Translations under genes and position numbers: made by a program
In this document: piece by piece, positions 33,347-42,997 of the stretch
Position numbering within the stretch: the first letter of the stretch is position 1
Layout: each line of letters starts with the position of its first letter
Notes under the pieces: model-generated
Told to the model about the DNA's origin: nothing
What the model saw: only the letters and a program-made list of their open reading frames with translations
The model's database searches: none
Origin: Unio delphinus
Lineage: Eukaryota; Mollusca; Bivalvia; Unionida; Unionidae
Direction: 5' to 3'
Length of the DNA: 64,000 nt
Assembly: GCA_029339505.1 (NCBI GenBank)
Contig: JAQISU010000132.1
Location: 8,957,501 to 9,021,500 of the forward strand

Positions 33347-33816
33347 ATGCCACAACCTTTATCACTGGTGATCCGACAGATTCCGTGGAAGGATATCAAT
33401 GAGAAGATTCACACAGTAAAAGATTACGAACATTTATTGCAAGAACTGTACCCTATGAATTGGGGTCGACGTGTAGTGTGTGTTTTAGTGACTTGCTTTC
33501 TGGGATTTCGTTTACCTACCGATTCTTTGTGGACACTTTACGAACACTACCTACCAAAAAAGACAGTTTGGTGACTTCTTTAAATGTCCACGAGAGACTC
33601 ATTCTGTTCAAAGCCTTACGCTTTCATCTGGATACGTCTCGACCTCTACAGGAAAAAAAGATTCGACAACTTTTACGTACGAAAGCAGTGTACGAAGATG
33701 TGTGTGTAGCTTGTGATTTACACCCTCATTGGACAGATGTACGTGACTGGAAAAGTTGGGATTTTGAGGTTTGGACAAACGAAGCATCCCATTATGCCCA
33801 AGCGTTGTTTTCCTAA
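33347..33816 (+). pseudogene. hypothetical element B protein, frameshifted
   Basis: It starts at ATG 33,347. About 40 codons later (near 33,463) the protein-like reading moves to another frame, which is open to 33,816. The second part is Leu/Lys/Arg-rich with a helix-forming stretch (HERLILFKALRFHL) and a C-x2-C pair (VCVACD). No family is recognised. Its end overlaps the start of the next gene by 23 nt. Confidence 0.45.
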
Positions 33817-34159
33817 AATTCATCGTCGAGTGAAGAAAGTCACTTTTAAACCTCTGTTAGTGACAGTACCAGAAGAAGAAAAAGAATCTGGCACCCAGCA
33901 CAATCCCTCTGTTCAAGACAGAACTGTCATGGACATTCCCCCACAAAAACCCTTTCGAGAAGACACCTATGTGACTATACCCCATGTAGAGGAGACTATA
34001 AGAACATTGCACACTACCTCTAGGACACCTTCGTTACCCAAACCATGTTGTACAGTGACTTGTTTATATGCCACTTTGATCGTTTCCCTGTGTATTTTAT
34101 TCCTGTATTTATCCATTTGGATTTTATGTATTTTTGTTTTTCGTGTTGCATTGAAATAA
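33794..34159 (+). CDS. C-tail-anchored membrane protein
   Basis: The product has 121 residues from ATG 33,794. The N-terminus is basic (PKRCFPKIHRRVKKVTFKP), the middle is Pro/Glu/Thr-rich, and residues ~88-116 form one long hydrophobic segment. There is no signal peptide, so the protein should be tail-anchored with the basic part in the cytoplasm. The segment contains several Cys. It may act in virion membrane interaction or egress; this is inferred only from topology. It is packed tightly between neighbours (61 bp to the ATPase ATG). Confidence 0.55.
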   Translation: MPKRCFPKIHRRVKKVTFKPLLVTVPEEEKESGTQHNPSVQDRTVMDIPPQKPFREDTYVTIPHVEETIRTLHTTSRTPSLPKPCCTVTCLYATLIVSLCILFLYLSIWILCIFVFRVALK

Positions 34160-34220
34160 ACGTGTCTTGAAAAAAGTATACAAACCTCTTGTCTTGTCTG
34201 TTTTTTGTGACAATACTGTC

Positions 34221-34961
34221 ATGCCCTACACGACTATGGCTCACTCTACTATTTCTACTCCTCCTTCCTCCTTCACATTCAAAGTCATTGACGAACACTT
34301 AGATCATGCTAGTTGGAAAGCCTTGTATCTTCGTCATCCTTTTCACATGTTAATTGCTGGACCGAGCGGTTCAGGCAAAACCGAATTTGTCAAACGTTTG
34401 ATCGAACATAAACATGATTTGATCGATCGTCCACCTCAGCGCATCGTGTGGTGTTACAAAGAGTGGCAAACGTCATACAGCCTCTTGCAAGAAAGTCAAG
34501 GTGATTCCATTGTGTTTGTGGAAGGCATTCCTAAAGAAGACGAGGGGATCGTGTCTGACACTAGTCAAACGCATTGGGTTATTTTTGACGACATGTTAGG
34601 AGAAGACGAAGAAGAAATTAAACTGTGGTTTACACGTAAAGGGCATCATCGTAATGCCATTTACATTAGACAAAATTTATTTCAACAAAGTAAAGCCCAT
34701 CGTACCATTAGTCTCAATGCTCATTATGTGGTCTTGTTTAAAAGTCCTCGAGATAAATCACAAGTGCAAGTCTTAGCCGAACAGTTAGAAATACCTTGGC
34801 TGACTCATGCGTACGATGATGCCACTCAAACGCCACACGCTTATTTACTCGTGGATTTAAAACCCGCTACCCCTGATTATTTTCGATTTCGTACCGATTT
34901 GTTTCACGACTGGTGTAAAAACGGAGAACCTGTCGTGTACACGTCCTCGTCGTCAACATAA
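34221..34961 (+). CDS. ATP: FtsK/HerA-type DNA-packaging ATPase
   Basis: The product has 246 residues from ATG 34,221 (another ATG at 34,236). The frame is open upstream but has no earlier ATG. Walker A is GPSGSGKTEF (~residues 50-59) and Walker B is WVIFDDM (~116-122), followed by (F)TRKGHHRN, equivalent to the conserved RGRH segment, and SLNAHYVVLFK downstream. This is the genome-packaging ATPase of Polintons, related to poxvirus A32 and adenovirus IVa2-like motors, expected to pump DNA into capsids. It is complete with no stop. Confidence 0.9.
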   Translation: MPYTTMAHSTISTPPSSFTFKVIDEHLDHASWKALYLRHPFHMLIAGPSGSGKTEFVKRLIEHKHDLIDRPPQRIVWCYKEWQTSYSLLQESQGDSIVFVEGIPKEDEGIVSDTSQTHWVIFDDMLGEDEEEIKLWFTRKGHHRNAIYIRQNLFQQSKAHRTISLNAHYVVLFKSPRDKSQVQVLAEQLEIPWLTHAYDDATQTPHAYLLVDLKPATPDYFRFRTDLFHDWCKNGEPVVYTSSSST

Positions 34962-35028
34962 CCATATGAAGCACTAAAAATCTATAAATACCTTGGGTTA
35001 CTTTAACCTTGTCTCATACATCGTCAAC

Positions 35029-35926
35029 ATGACATCCCTTCAGTCTCATCTTCCCATCAAATTGATTCGTGCCTTGTACGGCATCAGTCGCGAAAAAAAT
35101 CCACAAAGACGTGCTCACGTCTTAGATGCCAGTCTCAAAGAAGTCTTACGATGGTTTACGGTGACAGCACGTCAAATACTGCAAGGCATCATTCACATTC
35201 CACATCAAACCAAACGCTTTTTTGACAGAAACAAAGTAGCCTTGACATAACTGTCTGATCCTCGCATTGGCACTCAAATCAAAAAACAAATCATATTGAA
35301 ACCTGGAGGTAGTGGTTCTCTAGGAGGCGTCATCATTCGTTCCCTTTTAAAATGGGATCCCAATACTCCCAAAGTTCACCCCAAGAAAACAAAAAAAAAG
35401 CCAAACGAACCCCAAAGAAAAAGAACAAGGTTACCAAGACCAAAGCACAGAAAAAGAAAAGTCCACAGAAAAAGCGGTCACCCGCAAAAGAGGTACTTCG
35501 GCCAGGACGCAACGTTACTTTCGTCAACCACGACCTGTAAGAGAAGATCTACAAGGACGTTTGGTAGGGACTACGTTGCCAGTAGCCTCAGGGGTTTCCA
35601 CTTCTCCGTTGCGGGTGATACCAGCCAAAGCCAATTTGACACACGTTTTTCCTAATTTGATGAAACATTGGAAATCTACGTCTCCCAAAACGTCTCCTCC
35701 ACCGGTGATACCCTCGGCCACATTAGCGTCAGTAGCAGCTGCTCACAAAGTACCAGCCCCCAAAGTCAAAGTCCAAGAAAGATCTGGTGTGTTAAAGAGT
35801 TTACTAGATTTGTCCAAACAAGAACTGTCCCGATTGAGTCCATTGAGAACTCATTCACGACACGTGTTACCTGCCATGAAGTTGATACGACGCAAAGATA
35901 ATCAGTGGCGTCGCATTCCAGTATAA
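35029..35926 (+). pseudogene. Lys/Arg-rich core-like protein, disrupted
   Basis: From ATG 35,029, 73 codons run to a TAA at 35,248-35,250. The same frame continues with an RIGTQIKKQI and KPGGSGSLGG segment into an extremely Lys-rich region where all three frames are open (35,350-35,540). The protein-like reading then resumes in another frame to 35,926 (VASGVSTSPLR..., then basic Leu-rich). I infer one basic DNA-binding core or minor capsid protein damaged by a stop and one or more indels in A-rich tracts. Two separate genes are possible. Confidence 0.5.
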
Positions 35927-35987
35927 AAAAGACTTGAGGACAACAACGGGAATCAATATTTTCTGTACCACGGCTGAACACTCAAGA

Positions 35988-36212
35988 ATGCCTCCTCAAA
36001 AACGTACACACCACTACCTTCGACGTTCTGCTACCCAAAAAGGAAAAGGAAAAAGACAATTTTGTCATCCCACCAAAAGCTTAAAAACCAAACATCGACG
36101 TCCTTCCCTCCAAAGACATAGTCCTTTAAAGAAAACGAAGAGTCACCAAAAAGGAGGATCCTTTGACAATTTTGGGAAACACATTGTTTTTGACGAAGCG
36201 GTAGTTCCCTAA
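35988..36212 (+). CDS. small highly basic protein, core/protamine-like
   Basis: The product has 74 residues from ATG 35,988. More than a third are Lys, Arg or His (PPQKRTHHYLRR, KGKGKRQF, KTKHRRPS), ending in a GG-containing segment and a short acidic tail. The composition resembles DNA-condensing core proteins such as adenovirus VII/X, to which it has no visible sequence similarity. It lies among virion-morphogenesis genes. DNA condensation is inferred from charge only. Confidence 0.55.
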   Translation: MPPQKRTHHYLRRSATQKGKGKRQFCHPTKSLKTKHRRPSLQRHSPLKKTKSHQKGGSFDNFGKHIVFDEAVVP

Positions 36213-36228
36213 AAAGATAAAAGGGTGT

Positions 36229-36918
36229 GTGTTCCAAGTCATTGACACTAGTGATCTTGTGAAACGAACAAACAAAGATGTCACCTCGCAAGAACAACGT
36301 ACCCAAAATTTACCACCCAATCCGGATTTGAACGAGATGTCCCAATTACAACACGAATTGCAATCCTTGATGCATCGTCACGATTTATCCGAAACCGAAA
36401 ACTCGCAAAAGTACGGTCAACTCTTGAAACGACTACAACTATTTCATCGAAAAGCTGTGGAACAAACAACTCAACCCACTTTGTCCGATTTGAAGGCTCT
36501 AATGAATAACCCGTTACCCTCACCCTCCACAGCGGTTAAAACAGACGTCACCCCACCATTACCCAAGGAAGAAGATGAACTCCATGATCTCTTTCAATCA
36601 CCCACTACCACTCCCCTTCTGAGTTAGATTGCCGCTTCCATGTTGACCCCTTCCCCCACTCCCCAACGAGAAGAACTCAAAACCTGGGTTAAAAAGATGA
36701 TGGCCGCTCCTTCTTCGACAGAAGTGAAAAAGAAAGAAAGGAAACCAGAAGTGAAAAAAGAAAAGAAGACCGAAGAAGCTATCTCATTACCTCCACTACC
36801 ACCACCAATACCCTCGACGTCAACTCCTGTGGCACATCGGATACGTAAAACCGTTTCCAAACAACCCCCATTTCGTCCCACCCAAAGCAATATCCTCGAA
36901 GAGTGGGTCACTTATTAA
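36229..36918 (+). pseudogene. Pro/Lys-rich structural-block protein with one in-frame stop
   Basis: One frame is open from ~36,229 (first ATG 36,337) to 36,918 except for a TAG at 36,625-36,627. The first half has a helical LQHELQSLMHRH...LLKRLQLFHRKA region. Both halves carry Pro-rich segments and the second a Lys/Glu-rich block (KKKERKPEVKKEKK). The run ends 7 nt before the integrase ATG. No family is recognised. The absence of an ATG near 36,229 suggests the start may also be damaged. Confidence 0.45.
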
Positions 36919-36925
36919 CTAAACC

Positions 36926-38038
36926 ATGGAGAAGGTCTTAGCCAGCATTTACTACGATCCAGCTCACCCTGCAGGTTACGGAGGCATTCAGAAATTGTAT
37001 CGTTCTGCCAAAACTCGCCTGAAAAAGCTTCAATTACCTGCAGTACAACGATGGTTACAAGAACAAGCGACGTACACATTACACAAACCCATTCGACGAA
37101 AATTTCACAGAAGTCGCACTCAAGTGGAAGGCATCGATCATCAGTGGCAAGCCGATTTAGCTGATGTCTCTCATTTAGCCACTTACAATCGTGGCTACAA
37201 ATATTTGTTTTGTGTCATTGACGTCTTTTCTAAATTTGCCTGGGTCATACCATTGACATCCAAATCGAGCGGAGAGTTAGTACGAGCTTTGCAACTGGTG
37301 TTGAAACAAAGTGGTCGTCACCCTCTTCGATGGCAAACCGACAAAGGTACCGAATTTCTGAACCAAGCTTTCCAACGAGAATTAAAGAAACGTGACATTC
37401 ATTTTTTTACCACCGAAAACCCTGAAACCAAAGCCAGTATCGTGGAACGTTTTCAACGTACCTTGAAAGAACGCATGTGGAAATATTTTACGCATCAACA
37501 CACTCTCAAGTACATCGACGTCTTACCGCACTTAGTTCAAGCCTACAATCAATCTTACCATGGAAGCATTGGACGTACCCCACAAGAAGTGACATCCGAC
37601 AACGAAGTGACTGTTTTTGAGCGACTGTTTGGTACGTCCCGGACTTTGGCTGTCCCCAAGAAAGGTGGAGAAGTGTTAACCCGGGGAGATTGGGTACGCA
37701 TTGGCAAAACCAAACGCACTTTCGACAAAGGTTACTTACCCAATAGGACCACTGAATTGTTTCGTGTTACTGGACGAGTGCGTGATCGTCATCCTACCGT
37801 CTATAAATTGGAAGACATGAACGGAGAAGTCTTAAAAGGAACGTTTTACTTGCCTGAGTTACAACGTGTCACCAAAAAAGAAGACGACGTGTACGACATT
37901 GAAAGCATTCTCGAACGAAGAACCCGTAAAGTAGGAAAACGTCGTGTCAAAGAAGTCAAAGTACGTTGGAAAGGATATCCTCCTAGTTTTGATTCTTGGA
38001 TTGACGCATCGCAATTCATCGACTATAAAAAGAAGTAA
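36926..38038 (+). CDS. INT: DDE integrase with C-terminal chromodomain
   Basis: The product is 370 residues and complete. The retroviral-type rve core shows D77 (QADLADV), D139 (QTDKGTEF) and E174 (IVERFQ), a DD-34-E arrangement. Before it is a Polinton-type N-terminus (YYDP...GYGG). After the core is an SH3-like region, and at residues ~318-362 a chromodomain (YDIESIL...VRWKGYP...SWID). The enzyme inserts the linear element DNA, consistent with the 6-bp target duplication. The chromodomain probably tethers it to modified histones. No lesion is seen. Confidence 0.95.
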   Translation: MEKVLASIYYDPAHPAGYGGIQKLYRSAKTRLKKLQLPAVQRWLQEQATYTLHKPIRRKFHRSRTQVEGIDHQWQADLADVSHLATYNRGYKYLFCVIDVFSKFAWVIPLTSKSSGELVRALQLVLKQSGRHPLRWQTDKGTEFLNQAFQRELKKRDIHFFTTENPETKASIVERFQRTLKERMWKYFTHQHTLKYIDVLPHLVQAYNQSYHGSIGRTPQEVTSDNEVTVFERLFGTSRTLAVPKKGGEVLTRGDWVRIGKTKRTFDKGYLPNRTTELFRVTGRVRDRHPTVYKLEDMNGEVLKGTFYLPELQRVTKKEDDVYDIESILERRTRKVGKRRVKEVKVRWKGYPPSFDSWIDASQFIDYKKK

Positions 38039-38043
38039 CCATT

Positions 38044-38466
38044 ATGCCCTTCAATACAGCTTCATCAGCCACAGTGACTACTCCTTCACCCACTTCCTCT
38101 CTGCAAGATTTACAAAAGCAGCCCTTGTGGGTGTGGTGTGGAGAACGTGTCCCTAAAACGCAAATCGTCTTTTTCTGTCAAATCTTTGTGGTGTATTGTG
38201 TCATCGGTGCAGCCATTGCTAATTTGAGTTTGCAACAAGGAGACAAACAATTGTGGACCATTTTACTCAGCAGTTGCATCGGTTATCTTCTTCCCAATCC
38301 TTCCCTGAAATACTCCTCTTACAACGGGAACAACAATAACACTATTGGGAGTCTTGCATCCAACGTTAGTCATTCTCCTGACAGTACCCATTCCAATCAC
38401 AATCCTCTTTTAGACACCCCTTTAACCTCGAGTGACTCCTCGGACAAAAGAACGTTGGAAATATGA
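38044..38466 (+). CDS. two-span membrane protein conserved in Polintons
   Basis: The product has 140 residues. W-C-G-E-RVPKTQIVFFCQIFVVYCVIG starts a first hydrophobic span (~40-60), and LWTILLSSCIGYLLP forms the second (~70-85). The soluble tail is Asn/Ser-rich. I recognise the (E)RVPKT.IVFF and LLSSC.GYLLPNP pattern from many Polinton gene sets, where the function is unknown. The stop overlaps the next start (ATGA at 38,463), indicating coupled or compact arrangement with the penton gene. Confidence 0.7.
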   Translation: MPFNTASSATVTTPSPTSSLQDLQKQPLWVWCGERVPKTQIVFFCQIFVVYCVIGAAIANLSLQQGDKQLWTILLSSCIGYLLPNPSLKYSSYNGNNNNTIGSLASNVSHSPDSTHSNHNPLLDTPLTSSDSSDKRTLEI

Positions 38467-39391
38467 ACCACACTATTAACCAATTTTACTTAACGTTACC
38501 TAGTTACAGTTCCATAGAGGTGTTTCCTAACAACACGTTGTGCTGTTACACGGCTAAATTACCTCAAGCCATGCATTTGAATCAAAATTCTTATTGGGAA
38601 GTGACCTTAGTGGAAATGATACACCCGACACAAATCAAAAACATCGTCGAAAATGAAAACACTTTTACAGTAGAAGTGTATGACAAGCAATTGCAACATG
38701 CCTTAGACGAACGAGGCATCCCTAGTATGGACACCAAGAAATCAAATAAACCCTTAACTAAACAACTGTTCACTCATGTGATCACCATTCCAGCAGGCTA
38801 CTATTTTAGTGGTCAACATTTAGTGACTACGATTGCCAACAGGTTTAATGCTGTGTTTGGTAAACCCCAGGAAAAAATCAAAGAAAGTGTTACCTTTGAA
38901 TACATTAGTGTGGCTCGTCGCCTCATGATCAAATTTTCAGAGAAGAAAATAATAGCCATTACCTTTTGTCCTGAATTGTTTGATATTTTAGGTGGAGACT
39001 CAAGATTCTCTCGAACAAAAAGAAAATACCAGGCATAAGCAGTAACATAGATTTTTCAAAATATTTTCGATTCCCTGTCGAAATGAATCAAGGACTCAAC
39101 TTGATGTTTGTGTACTCCGATGTGGTGGAGTACAACGTGGTAGGACATACCTCTGTACCGTTACTACGTGTCATTCCTTTCAAAGTGGATACCACTACCG
39201 CTGACGAAGAAGGTGGAAATACCTATCATGTTCACTGCGAATTTGTACAACCTAATTATTTACCCGTCAGTAAGTCGTATTTCGACAGTGTCAACATTAC
39301 TATAAAAGGAGAACCAGGACAAAATATTCCATCTACCAAAGGGAAAGTTACAGCGAAACTCCATTTTCAAAAACGATTCTCAAACAACTGA
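38463..39391 (+). pseudogene. penton-type minor capsid protein, single frameshift
   Basis: The first 191 codons run from ATG 38,463 to a TAA at 39,036-39,038. The second part (~39,040-39,391) is in another frame. The first part has the conserved LPSYSS...VFPNNTL, YWEVTLVEM, HPTQIKNI and ITIPAGYYFSG features of the Polinton penton/minor capsid protein. The second contains LNLMFVYSDVVEYNVVG and a beta-rich C-terminus. A single indel near 39,030 is the only lesion. In Polintons this jelly-roll protein is predicted to form the vertices. It lies just before the other capsid genes. Confidence 0.75.
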
Positions 39392-39398
39392 AAAAGTG

Positions 39399-39839
39399 AT
39401 GTATCCTGTGTACCAAGGAGTCACTCGACAACGAGGACATGGTTTAGGAGATATGTTTAAATCAGCCTATCGTACTGTGGTCCCTATTTTAAAACCGATG
39501 GTGACACAAGGATTGCACGCCTTAAAAGATGCCGCATTGACTCACGGCAAAGATTTTCTTCACAATGTCCTCATTGACAAACAAAACCCCAAAGAAGCTT
39601 TTTTGAGAGCAGGCAAAAATGTCTTGCTTCAAACGGGTAAAGAGATTTTGGGTCGACGAGAAAGTCCTATAAATGCCCTGAACAGTACCGTGTCTGACAT
39701 TCCTACTTCCCTGACGACACAGCAAGGACAAGGTAGAAAGCGACGACGAAGACACCCTTTCAAAAGTCTCCGTAACTCTAAAGTTAGAAAGACAAAGAAA
39801 AAAAGAACCGTTCGAGACTTAGACATTTTTGATTATTAA
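39399..39839 (+). CDS. GLG-type minor capsid protein (pVI/pX-like)
   Basis: The product has 146 residues from ATG 39,399. The N-terminus RQRGHGLGDMFKSAYR...PILKP matches the (R)G.GLG..F......P.LKP pattern found at the start of Polinton and adenovirus-like internal capsid proteins. The middle is amphipathic and helical; the C-terminus is very basic (RKRRRRHPF, KVRKTKKKR). It is probably a capsid-internal or DNA-associated protein, possibly processed by the protease near the Gly-rich motif. It lies between penton and MCP. Confidence 0.7.
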   Translation: MYPVYQGVTRQRGHGLGDMFKSAYRTVVPILKPMVTQGLHALKDAALTHGKDFLHNVLIDKQNPKEAFLRAGKNVLLQTGKEILGRRESPINALNSTVSDIPTSLTTQQGQGRKRRRRHPFKSLRNSKVRKTKKKRTVRDLDIFDY

Positions 39840-39848
39840 AAGTAAACA

Positions 39849-41183
39849 ATGATGCATCAAGAATCTTGTGCCTGTTCCAAGTCGGAACTGGATCTCTTTG
39901 CCATGCCACCCACGATGATGACCATGCAAGAAGCCCAATGGGTTGAATTTCATCCCGTCTCCTCTTTGACGGATTCAGCTCCCATCGAGTTTGAAATCAA
40001 AGGACAACCCGAAGATTACATCGATCTCAACAACAGTTACTTGTATTTGAAACTAAAAGTAGTCAAAACGGACAACACCAATCCAGGAGTCAATGATAGA
40101 GTAGCTCCTGTCAACAATTTCATGCATTCCTTGTTCAGCGATGTGGATTTGTATATGAATAACAAACTGATCAGCAGTAGCATGGATACTTACCCTTACC
40201 GAGCGTACCTCGAAAATCTCTTGACGTACGGAAAAGAAGCCAAGAACACTCATCTAGATGCTTGCGTGGTATGGAAACCTGACACAGCAGATACGTTTAA
40301 TGACACAGCCTTGCCCGTAGCAGCTGAAGGTGACAATCCTGCAGATCCTCACAATGTAGGTTTTAACGACCGTCGAAAGAAAATTTTGCAAGGACGTAGT
40401 TTAGAACTGTTCGATCGTTTGCATTTGGACATGTGGTTTCAAGAAAAGTATTTGCTGAACGGGGTGGATATTCGCTTGAGACTAAATCGTAGCAGTGCTG
40501 CTTTCCATTTGATGGCTCATGCCAACGAATACAAAACCATGATCCAAGAAGCCAGATTATACGTGCGTCGTGTAGAAGTGTTACCTAAAGTGGGAAATGA
40601 TATCAGTCATACTTTGAGCAGAACGACAGCCAAGTATCCGATAAGACGCGTGGAAGTCAAAACTTCTACCATTGCCGCTGGACTCCGATCTAAGATCGAA
40701 GATCATCTGTTCCAAGGACAGTTACCCAAACGTTTATTCATTGGTATCGTCAGCAATGCAGCCCTCAACGGTGCCCACGATGAAAATCCTTTCCAGTTTA
40801 AGCACAGCAGAGTATCCAAAATAGAAGTCAATCGCGATGGTAAAACTTTGTGTACCCGACCCTTCGAACCCGACTTTGGCGAACAGAAGAATTACTTGAG
40901 GTCGTACTTGTCGCTGTACGAACCCACAGGACAGTTAGGAACCAACACCAGTCACGGTATTTCCTACGACGACTATACAAAAGGTTACACGTTGTGGGCT
41001 TTTGATTTCACTCCAGACCAAGGCAGCGACGAGGGACATTTCCACCCTATAAAATCTGGGCAACTGCGTGTGGAACTTCAGTTTGCAGGACCTCTTACCA
41101 AAACGGTGAATGTCATTCTGTATGCCGAATTCGATAATACCATAGAAATCAACAGTTTGAGAGAAGTCATTCTAGAATATTAG
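39849..41183 (+). CDS. MCP: major capsid protein (double jelly-roll type)
   Basis: The product is 444 residues, complete, starting at ATGATG. The N-terminal signature LDLFAMPPTMMTMQEAQWV followed by PVSSLTDSAPIEF and EDYIDLNNSYLYLKLK is the hallmark of the Polinton MCP, known to fold as two jelly rolls forming pseudo-hexameric capsomers. The C-terminus ends with VNVILYAEFDNTIEI. No stops. Its presence with ATPase, protease and penton means element B encoded a virion-forming machinery. Confidence 0.92.
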   Translation: MMHQESCACSKSELDLFAMPPTMMTMQEAQWVEFHPVSSLTDSAPIEFEIKGQPEDYIDLNNSYLYLKLKVVKTDNTNPGVNDRVAPVNNFMHSLFSDVDLYMNNKLISSSMDTYPYRAYLENLLTYGKEAKNTHLDACVVWKPDTADTFNDTALPVAAEGDNPADPHNVGFNDRRKKILQGRSLELFDRLHLDMWFQEKYLLNGVDIRLRLNRSSAAFHLMAHANEYKTMIQEARLYVRRVEVLPKVGNDISHTLSRTTAKYPIRRVEVKTSTIAAGLRSKIEDHLFQGQLPKRLFIGIVSNAALNGAHDENPFQFKHSRVSKIEVNRDGKTLCTRPFEPDFGEQKNYLRSYLSLYEPTGQLGTNTSHGISYDDYTKGYTLWAFDFTPDQGSDEGHFHPIKSGQLRVELQFAGPLTKTVNVILYAEFDNTIEINSLREVILEY

Positions 41184-41188
41184 ACACT

Positions 41189-41686
41189 ATGGAAAACTCT
41201 TGTCCCTCTTTGAATAGTGAAGAATCCCTGGAATGGAAGGTTACAGAAAAAGCAGAACCCCAAGACCCAAATAAAGAGTTAGTGATCATGCAATCCAGAT
41301 GGCCAGAACAGGAACAACAGTTAGTGGTTTGTTTTGCCCAACACTTGGAAGATAAAATGAGAGACATAATTAAAAAAGATTGTTATGGATGTCAAATCGA
41401 TCATCCCAGTCAAATTCAACAAGATAAATGTATGATGATGAGTCAAGAAGAAAAATTGGACGATTATCTGAACGAAGCTTGGAGTCTCATCTCAGAAGAA
41501 ACCGTGTTACATCAGTGGTATAAAGGCTTACGTGATCATTCCTCTCCTCCATTGTTTGCTCGAGAAATTGATCGCATCGAAACTCTCTTAGCCAAAAGTA
41601 AAGAGACCAAGCAAACCATCAGTTACTTGTCAGACCTTTTCAAGCAAAACGTCTGGGTCGAATGGATGACTTATCATCATCTGTGA
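41189..41686 (+). CDS. conserved Polinton protein with DCYGCQIDHPSQ motif
   Basis: The product has 165 residues, 5 nt after the MCP stop. Residues ~65-80 contain DCYGCQIDHPSQIQQD followed by Met/Cys. I recall the Cys-His pattern from Polinton gene sets but know no function. The N-terminus is acidic, the rest helical with several Trp. Tight spacing suggests it belongs to the capsid/maturation operon-like block. Confidence 0.6.
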   Translation: MENSCPSLNSEESLEWKVTEKAEPQDPNKELVIMQSRWPEQEQQLVVCFAQHLEDKMRDIIKKDCYGCQIDHPSQIQQDKCMMMSQEEKLDDYLNEAWSLISEETVLHQWYKGLRDHSSPPLFAREIDRIETLLAKSKETKQTISYLSDLFKQNVWVEWMTYHHL

Positions 41687-41720
41687 AGAAAGGAAAAAAA
41701 CAAGACAACACAAAACACAA

Positions 41721-42278
41721 ATGGATACCTGGGAACTTTATTATCTTTTGAACCTTAGTTCGTACACTGCTTCTTGGAATCCTGTCGTATGTGCTAAAGA
41801 TAAACTACCTCATCGCAAACCTCAAGAGAATCAAGCTTATGTCATCAACACAGATGACAGTCATCTTCCAGGAACTCACTGGGTAGCTGTCTCCTTTCCT
41901 CAAGAGGGTTGTGTGGAGTATTTTGATTCATATGGATTACCCTCTTTCGAAGATGATATCATTGACTTTATGAGAAGAAATGCCCAGAAGACACGATTCA
42001 ATAATGTGAAATTACAAAACACAGATTCTATGGTGTGTGGACAATATTGTGTCTATAATCTGCATCATCGCAGTCTTGGATATTCTTTAGAACATTTAGT
42101 GACTTATTTTGATCGTCATTCGTCTCGAAACGATGACAAAGTAGATCGATGGTTTTGTGACCATTATAGCTATATGTTGTCTTTAGCTAGGAAACGTAGT
42201 GTACATCAATGGCCCAATGACTTCCAACAATGGAAATCTCACTTTAATTCGCAACGTTGTCAACCATGTCAAAGATAA
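41721..42278 (+). CDS. PRO: adenain-like cysteine protease
   Basis: The product is 185 residues, complete. The C5/Ulp1-type catalytic layout is visible: His in PGTHWVAV (~residue 54), acid in EYFDSYGLP (~69-72), Gln seven residues before the nucleophile, and Cys in MVCGQYCVYN (~105). It is expected to cleave capsid precursors during maturation, as adenovirus protease does. It sits at the end of the structural block. Candidate substrates are the GLG-type and basic core proteins. Confidence 0.9.
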   Translation: MDTWELYYLLNLSSYTASWNPVVCAKDKLPHRKPQENQAYVINTDDSHLPGTHWVAVSFPQEGCVEYFDSYGLPSFEDDIIDFMRRNAQKTRFNNVKLQNTDSMVCGQYCVYNLHHRSLGYSLEHLVTYFDRHSSRNDDKVDRWFCDHYSYMLSLARKRSVHQWPNDFQQWKSHFNSQRCQPCQR

Positions 42279-42488
42279 TGTATTTGTGCTATGGAAGAAA
42301 ACAATGTTTGTCATTTGAAATGTTTGTTAGTTAAAAAAAAATGTTTGTTAGTTGAATAAAAATGTTGTATTTTGAAACCAATGCGTCTGTCATTTGTTTT
42401 ACATTTGTATTCATATAAATGCTCTTTGACTTTTCTTTCTATCCCTCACATCAAACTATCTCAATGTTTCCAAACCCTAAACCGTCAA

Positions 42489-42528
42489 GGGGTGTTTTCC
42501 ATCACGTCCGCGCTTGAACCATATAAAG
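42489..42528 (+). promoter_or_regulatory. shared accessory-gene promoter, copy 1
   Basis: GGGGTGTTTTCCATCACGTC, then CGCGCTTGAAC and CATATAAA (42,520-42,527), followed ~20 nt later by CCAGTCTGGC. Near-identical blocks occur at 43,318 and 46,936. It stands 54 nt before the ATG at 42,582. Confidence 0.7.
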
Positions 42529-42581
42529 CAGGGGTAGTCTCCAGTCTGGCCATTCATTGTTTGACTCATCCTCCTACGAAG

Positions 42582-42800
42582 ATGTGTTCAAGACTAGCTA
42601 AGCTTAACGAAGCTTACGTCACTCTGCATCGTATCAGACACAATCTGATGCCAAAACCTGAAGAGATTGAGAATGTGAGAATGCTACAAGTAACGGAAGA
42701 CCTCATAGAAGAACTCTTCAGAGAGGAACTTCAAAAAAAGAAAGAAGAATGGATTGAGAAGTATCGACTTCAGAAGCAGCAGAGAGAGCAGAGAGAATAG
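42582..42800 (+). CDS. coiled-coil accessory protein of element B (reading continues past stops to 42,947)
   Basis: The ATG at 42,582 lies 55 nt past the TATA box. The longer upstream frame is not expected to be transcribed from this promoter. The product is 72 residues, helical throughout, with a Glu/Lys/Gln-rich second half (EELFREELQKKKEEWIEKY). After the TAG at 42,798-42,800 the same frame crosses a Gln-codon run containing another stop (TAA) and then encodes 40 more protein-like residues with a basic end, to a TAA at 42,945-42,947. That last stop lies 34 nt before the histone-type hairpin, the same spacing as in sister genes. The shorter product is therefore probably a truncated form. 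Confidence 0.6.
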   Translation: MCSRLAKLNEAYVTLHRIRHNLMPKPEEIENVRMLQVTEDLIEELFREELQKKKEEWIEKYRLQKQQREQRE

Positions 42801-42981
42801 CAACAGCAGCAGTAACAACAACAACATCAGCAGGAACCAGACAGAAGTTTTGTCGACTGTCGTGTGGACACGAAAGAGTTTTCTTTCTCTTTTGGAAGAA
42901 GCAGACCTTATCGTGTAGCCAAACGAGGACGCAATCTTAGACGATAAAAGATTGTCATCCTTCCTCGTACACACAAAAAAC

Positions 42982-42997
42982 AGCCCTTTTCAGGGCT
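42982..42997 (+). terminator. histone-type mRNA 3' hairpin for the 42582 gene
   Basis: AGCCCT-TTTC-AGGGCT is followed directly by ACCCA, the canonical histone cleavage flank, and by CTCGAAAAGAA ten nt later. This is the closest match to the metazoan consensus in the window. Confidence 0.85.

Noticed and set aside
42372..42581. N-terminal extension of the 42582 gene
   Set aside because: It would cross the conserved promoter and TATA box; the ATG at 42,582 fits the promoter spacing of the sister genes.
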